Origin: Dasyornis broadbenti
Lineage: Eukaryota; Chordata; Aves; Passeriformes; Dasyornithidae
Direction of reading: 5' to 3'
Assembly: GCA_013397935.1 (NCBI GenBank)
Contig: VZRN01004397.1
Location: forward strand, 1,361,861-1,425,860
Length of the DNA stretch: 64,000 bases
Part shown: positions 60,062-64,000 of the stretch, piece by piece
How the letters are laid out: each line of letters opens with the position of its first letter
Numbering within the stretch: position 1 is the first letter of the stretch
Translations under genes and position numbers: made by a program
Notes under the pieces: generated by a model
What the model was told of the DNA's origin: nothing
What the model saw: the letters and a program-made list of their open reading frames with translations, nothing else
The model's database searches: none

Positions 60062-61090
60062 AGTTGTGGTTTAGCTTGGCCCAGGTTTGTCTATTGGGGA
60101 GGTGGGGGGGGCACAAAGATGGCTCCTCTGTGAAGCCTCTCAAAGCCTTCACCATGTCCAGCTCTGAGGTGATGGACATGCTGCTGGCCAAGCCTGGGCC
60201 AATTAGAGATGTTGGTTACACCTCTGTGAAAAACATATTTAAGAAGAAATCAAAACAATGGGTGCACTTTTCCTTAGCCAGAGGAGGAGGAGGAGGTGAG
60301 AGTATGTGAGGGAAAACAACATGGAGAGACCAAGGTCAGTGGAGAAGGAGGGGGAGGGGGAGCTCCAGGCGCCGGAGCTCTGCAGCCTCTGCAGGCCGTG
60401 GTGAGGCCCATGGTGAAGCAGGGGGNNNNNNNNNNNNNNNNNNNNNNNNNNNNNNNNNNNNNNNNNNNNNNNNNNNNNNNNNNNNNNNNNNNNNNNNNNN
60501 NNNNNNNNNNNNNNNNNNNNNNNNNNNNNNNNNNNNNNNNNNNNNNNNNNNNNNNNNNNNNNNNNNNNNNNNNNNNNNNNNNNNNNNNNNNNNNNNNNNN
60601 NNNNNNNNNNNNNNNNNNNNNNNNNNNNNNNNNNNNNNNNNNNNNNNNNNNNNNNNNNNNNNNNNNNNNNNNNNNNNNNNNNNNNNNNNNNNNNNNNNNN
60701 NNNNNNNNNNNNNNNNNNNNNNNNNNNNNNNNNNNNNNNNNNNNNNNNNNNNNNNNNNNNNNNNNNNNNNNNNNNNNNNNNNNNNNNNNNNNNNNNNNNN
60801 NNNNNNNNNNNNNNNNNNNNNNNNNNNNNNNNNNNNNNCTTGTTCCCTTGTGCAGCTGCTGGGAAGGAGGGAGGGGGTGAGTGGAGAAACAGTGGCTTTG
60901 AAGGGTTTATTTTACTTCTCATTTACTCCTCTGACTCTGTTAGCAATAAATTAGATCACTTTGCAACCTAAGTTAGTCCTGTTTTGCCCATTTGAGCGCA
61001 TCTTCTCCTGGGTTTCCTCATCTCAACTCATGAGCCCTGGGTGTGGGTGTGTAAATTTGTGGGGCCCTGGCATCTGGCCAAACCACGACA
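60062..61090 (+). mobile_element. Solo LTR, TGTCGTGG-type (ERVL-like), gapped
   Basis: The LTR starts AGTTGTGGTTTAGCTTGGCC (a decayed TGTCGTGGTTTAGC) and ends GGCCAAACCACGACA, so its termini are inverted repeats of each other. It has a CCAAT box (60199-60203), a TATA-like TATTTAAG (60236-60243), G-rich sequence before the gap, and AATAAA at 60945-60950. Exact 5-bp duplications flank it, and no internal region is present, so it is a solo LTR left by LTR-LTR recombination. It is the same family and orientation as the inner LTR at 20899. The 227- and 194-residue frames across it are made of N. Confidence 0.92.
60426..60838. other. Assembly gap (413 N) inside the solo LTR
   Basis: The gap follows a G-rich stretch (GGAGGGGGAGGGGG at about 60346-60360, then a GC-rich block) in the LTR middle. 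GC and G-quadruplex potential together with repeat copy number would explain the drop-out. Confidence 0.99.
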
Positions 61091-61095
61091 GTATT

Positions 61096-62899
61096 CAAGG
61101 AAGAAAACCATCAAGAAGTCACCAGTTTTGCTTTTTTGTTTGTTTTTAAAAGACATATAATTCAGTGCTTTCAAAACCCACAAAACAAACCATAATAACA
61201 GGCAGGATATTCTCTGAAGTTACAGAAAAAGCCCCCAGGAATCTCCTTTCAAAACAGAGACTTGTTAACATAGCTGTCAGCTTTTAAAAAAAGTAAATAA
61301 GACTTTTGGTTTGGTTTGGTTTAGTACTAAGGGTCCCTGGTGGTGGACTGTGCATTCAGAATTATTCACTTGTCTTCTGAGCTTTCAGATAATCTTCCCT
61401 AGTAACCCCTGCCTTGGTGCAAGGACCCTCAAGCTCTCTTAGCATGCATCTCCATGAACCAAGGACAATATCTGGTTTACATTTTACAGGGAGATTACTT
61501 GCCACATGGTATACCAAAACACCGCATGGTATAAAGTTTCATAAGACAAACTTGGTTTTTTCCCAGGGTAACAGTCTCTTAACATCATCTTTTCTGCCTT
61601 TGCAATAACTTAATGCATCTTTTCTTCAATATCCCTAGTTTCCCTCAGAATAGTTTTCTATTATACCAGCGTGCTCTAGAGTCAGCCTCACCTCAAATAC
61701 AAAGGAAAAGGAGGACAAAAGAAGCAGAAAGCTGCACTATGCCCCTTCATTGAACATGCTTCTCCAGGGGAAGTGTGGCTCTGGCTCAGCACAGAGACAC
61801 AGCAAGGTTTTCTCAACCTGCCCCAACCAGACAGTAAGATATTAATCTTGAGATGCTTTCTTTCCACCAAAACCTAAAAGAAAGGAGTGAGAAAAATAGA
61901 GAGAGACACCAACATTTCATATCTTTAATCTGATAACTATTTATATAACCTTTCTAGGTCAAGCAGTTATGAGGTTTCTCAGCTTCTCCTTGGTTCCTGA
62001 ACTAGGGAGCTCTTAGGTTAATAGCCTCTACATTTTACTATGTCTCAGAGAGGAAAAGGTCTTGGAGATGGAGGTACTGAACTTCTTGTATAACCTTGGG
62101 CAAGTTAATTAAGATGGGTATCTCCAAAGAATTTGGGCACCTAAAACTTACTAAGTTCAAGGGGAATCAGATACATATGTTAATGAAGGAATTTTCATGA
62201 GCTTTCTTGTATTAACAGAATACTATTTACATTTTACTGTACAGGAACTTGTGCCAGAAATGCAAGGACATAAATTTGGTTGTGTTGTTGTTTTGGGGTT
62301 TTTTACATTTTGTTTGGGATGTATTAAAAAAATCATACTGACCATCTACAGAAATCAAAGCAATAAGAATAAGTGATCCTATCTGGGCCTCTGTAAAGCT
62401 AATGAACTCCTGCTATGCTTGTAACAACCTTAGTAGCAGAGTGTAGAAAACACCTTACTTAGTTTGCTGTTCTTTAAATGTTAGTTTCTTAAACTTTAAA
62501 ATATTTTTTTTTAATTTATGTTTTAAAATATCTATCCTCTTTCATCTACTTTCCTAGTCTTTTTAATATTCTTTTCTTTACACCCCAAGTCTCTTGTCTG
62601 CTTATCCCACAGCAAGGCACATCCTTTTCTCTTGGTGGCTAGGTGCTATGGTCCCCTCTCCAGCTTTCCTGCCTCTTACCCCAATGCTCTGTGTAGCTAC
62701 AATCCCCTCCTCTCCCAGCTTTTCACCAACAACTGAAAAATAATTGTCATGGAATTCAAAAGGGCAGTATTTTAAAATAAATGTTTTAAAAACCAATGTC
62801 TCATTTCTTTGTGCAGTTTTGCAGATGTTTGTGTTTAGATATCATCCAACTTCTAAAAAACATTTCTATGTGGAAAAAAAGTTACTGCTGCTGGGTGCT
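61096..62899. other. Single-copy AT-rich non-coding DNA
   Basis: A short GGTTT run (TTTGGTTTGGTTTGGTTTAG) lies near 61306-61325. No gene or repeat family was recognised otherwise. Confidence 0.5.
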
Positions 62900-63318
62900 G
62901 TCCTGGGGCCCACAATTTAAGGATGTGAAGGGCCTTGAATATGTCCAGATGAACACAACAAAGGTGGTGAGAGGCTTGGAGAAATGTTTCATGAGGAGCA
63001 GCTAAGGATTTTGGGGTTGTCTAGCTTGGAGAAGGACGTGCTGATCTCTCCTGCCTGGTAGCCAGGGACAGGACACATGGGAATGGTTCAAAGCTGCACC
63101 AGGGGAAGTTTAGACTTAGCATTAGGAAGCAGCCCACTACCAAGAGAATGATCAAATGCTGGAACAGGCCCCCTAGAGAGGTGGTCAATGCCCCTAGCCC
63201 ATCAGTGTATGCCCTTAACAGCATGCTCTATCTTTTGGTGAGCCCTGAATTGGTCAGGCAGTTGGACTACATGATCATTATAGGTGCTCTCCAAATGAAC
63301 TTGTCTATTCTATGCCCT
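62900..63318 (+). mobile_element. CR1 LINE 3' end, plus strand
   Basis: On the plus strand, the CR1 3' module is readable as the 'tcatgaggagcagctaagga' block, 'gtctagcttggagaagga', 'agctgcaccaggggaagtttagacttagcattaggaa', 'tgctggaacaggccccctagagaggtgg' and 'ggcagttggactacatgatc'. It ends in a TCTATTCTATG terminal repeat near 63303-63314. The copy is 5'-truncated and diverged, with no open frame. Confidence 0.9.
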
Positions 63319-64000
63319 TAAAATAACTGAAGCGTCTTTTCAAGGGAAGATCACATTCTAGAAGAGAAAAGTGAACAATGATTGGGAATAAAGCAACCAT
63401 TTTATTATAATGTTAGATTTTTTTAAATTTTGAGCACCAGAAAAGAAGTGTCTAGAAAATGAGTGGGTTTTATTACCATCTTCAGATCCAAAAGGGCAAT
63501 CACCTGATATTATTGTTGTATCATAAAATATTCTAACAATGTAAACATAATCCTCTGATCAGGGTAATTACTATTGCCTTCAGACTAAAGATAAAGTGGG
63601 AATATTTTCACAGACCCAGTACAAATGTCAGATGTGAAAGAAATCAAAGTCTCATCCTCTAATTATACCAAAATATTAGAGGATATATTGTTTGGTAATG
63701 ATGTTAAGAAACTGTGGTTTAGTTTTGTGCAACTGAAATGATGCAAAACCAGATGAGATGAAAAGAGTTTAGGGATGAACTACTTTCAAGAGTCTTTCTC
63801 TCTTCAAAAGAAGTTTGTTTTTCATAGAAGGATGTACCTAGATAATAACATCAAATTATTTCTGCATGTTTTCCATCAATTTGCTTTATAGGGAATGGAA
63901 GAGGAAAAAGTGTTCTTTTATATACATTTTTATATCCATGAACTATGTAAATAATACGTCCAGAACATCTAGAGCTCAAAGATGTATTGTGTCCTGTCTC
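63319..64000. other. Single-copy AT-rich non-coding DNA
   Basis: Nothing was recognised in the last 680 bases. Confidence 0.5.

Noticed and set aside
60239..60922. Open frames of 194-227 residues across 60.3-60.9 kb
   Set aside because: They are also made of N; the real flanks are LTR sequence.
61306..61325. GGTTT run considered as an interstitial telomere repeat
   Set aside because: The unit is TTTGG, not TTAGGG, and there are only about four copies.

Overview
The window looks like nuclear DNA of a bird. The sequence is AT-rich, and the only recognisable dispersed repeats are CR1 LINE 3' ends and solo-type endogenous-retrovirus LTRs of the kind that begin TGTCGTGGTTT and end AAACCACGACA, or end in a CAACCCACCACA motif. 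No mammalian-type SINE or L1 was seen. The assignment to Aves, probably outside Galliformes, rests on recognising these repeat families by eye and was not checked against a database.

No protein-coding gene, exon, tRNA or rRNA could be supported. Every long open frame is explained by low-complexity sequence, by runs of N, by an LTR or CR1 remnant, or lacks an ATG and any recognisable domain. The window is best read as intergenic 'gene desert' or the interior of a very large intron. Several single-copy stretches are rich in homeodomain, FOX, POU, RFX and CRE/MEF2-type motifs and could be conserved regulatory elements; conservation itself cannot be seen from one sequence.

Layout. 1-7.7 kb is single-copy AT-rich DNA with a 41-base A tract. 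7.75-9.4 kb is a mosaic: a minus-strand CR1 reverse-transcriptase remnant split by a second CR1 3' end and an LTR-like piece. 9.4-15.5 kb is single copy, with one possible ancient SINE relic. An LTR fragment lies at 15.55-15.99 kb. A nested pair of LTRs lies at 20.75-22.86 kb: the outer one ends in a CAACCCACCACA motif, and the inner one is a TGTCGTGG-type LTR flanked by a 5-bp CACAT duplication. 23-31 kb holds simple repeats, an AT-rich motif-dense segment (26.1-26.7 kb), tandem hairpins (28.1 kb) and possible ancient palindromic repeats (30.3-31.1 kb). A (TAAAA)19 microsatellite lies at 31.3 kb. Candidate regulatory clusters lie at 32.7-32.8 kb (two RFX X-box-like motifs), 34.95-35.05 kb (three perfect palindromes, including a POU MORE and a full CRE) and 44.0-44.7 kb (CpG-rich, with MEF2, CRE-like and two X-box-like motifs). 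Minus-strand CR1 3' ends lie at 37.7-38.15 and 42.26-42.5 kb. A second, solo TGTCGTGG-type LTR with a 5-bp GTATT duplication lies at 60.06-61.09 kb, and a plus-strand CR1 3' end at 62.9-63.3 kb.

Three N gaps are present (882-919, 20956-21635, 60426-60838). The two large ones both fall inside copies of the same LTR family, so they are repeat- or GC-related assembly gaps rather than lost unique sequence. There is no gene network to describe. The main biology here is nested retroelement history and candidate cis-regulatory DNA.
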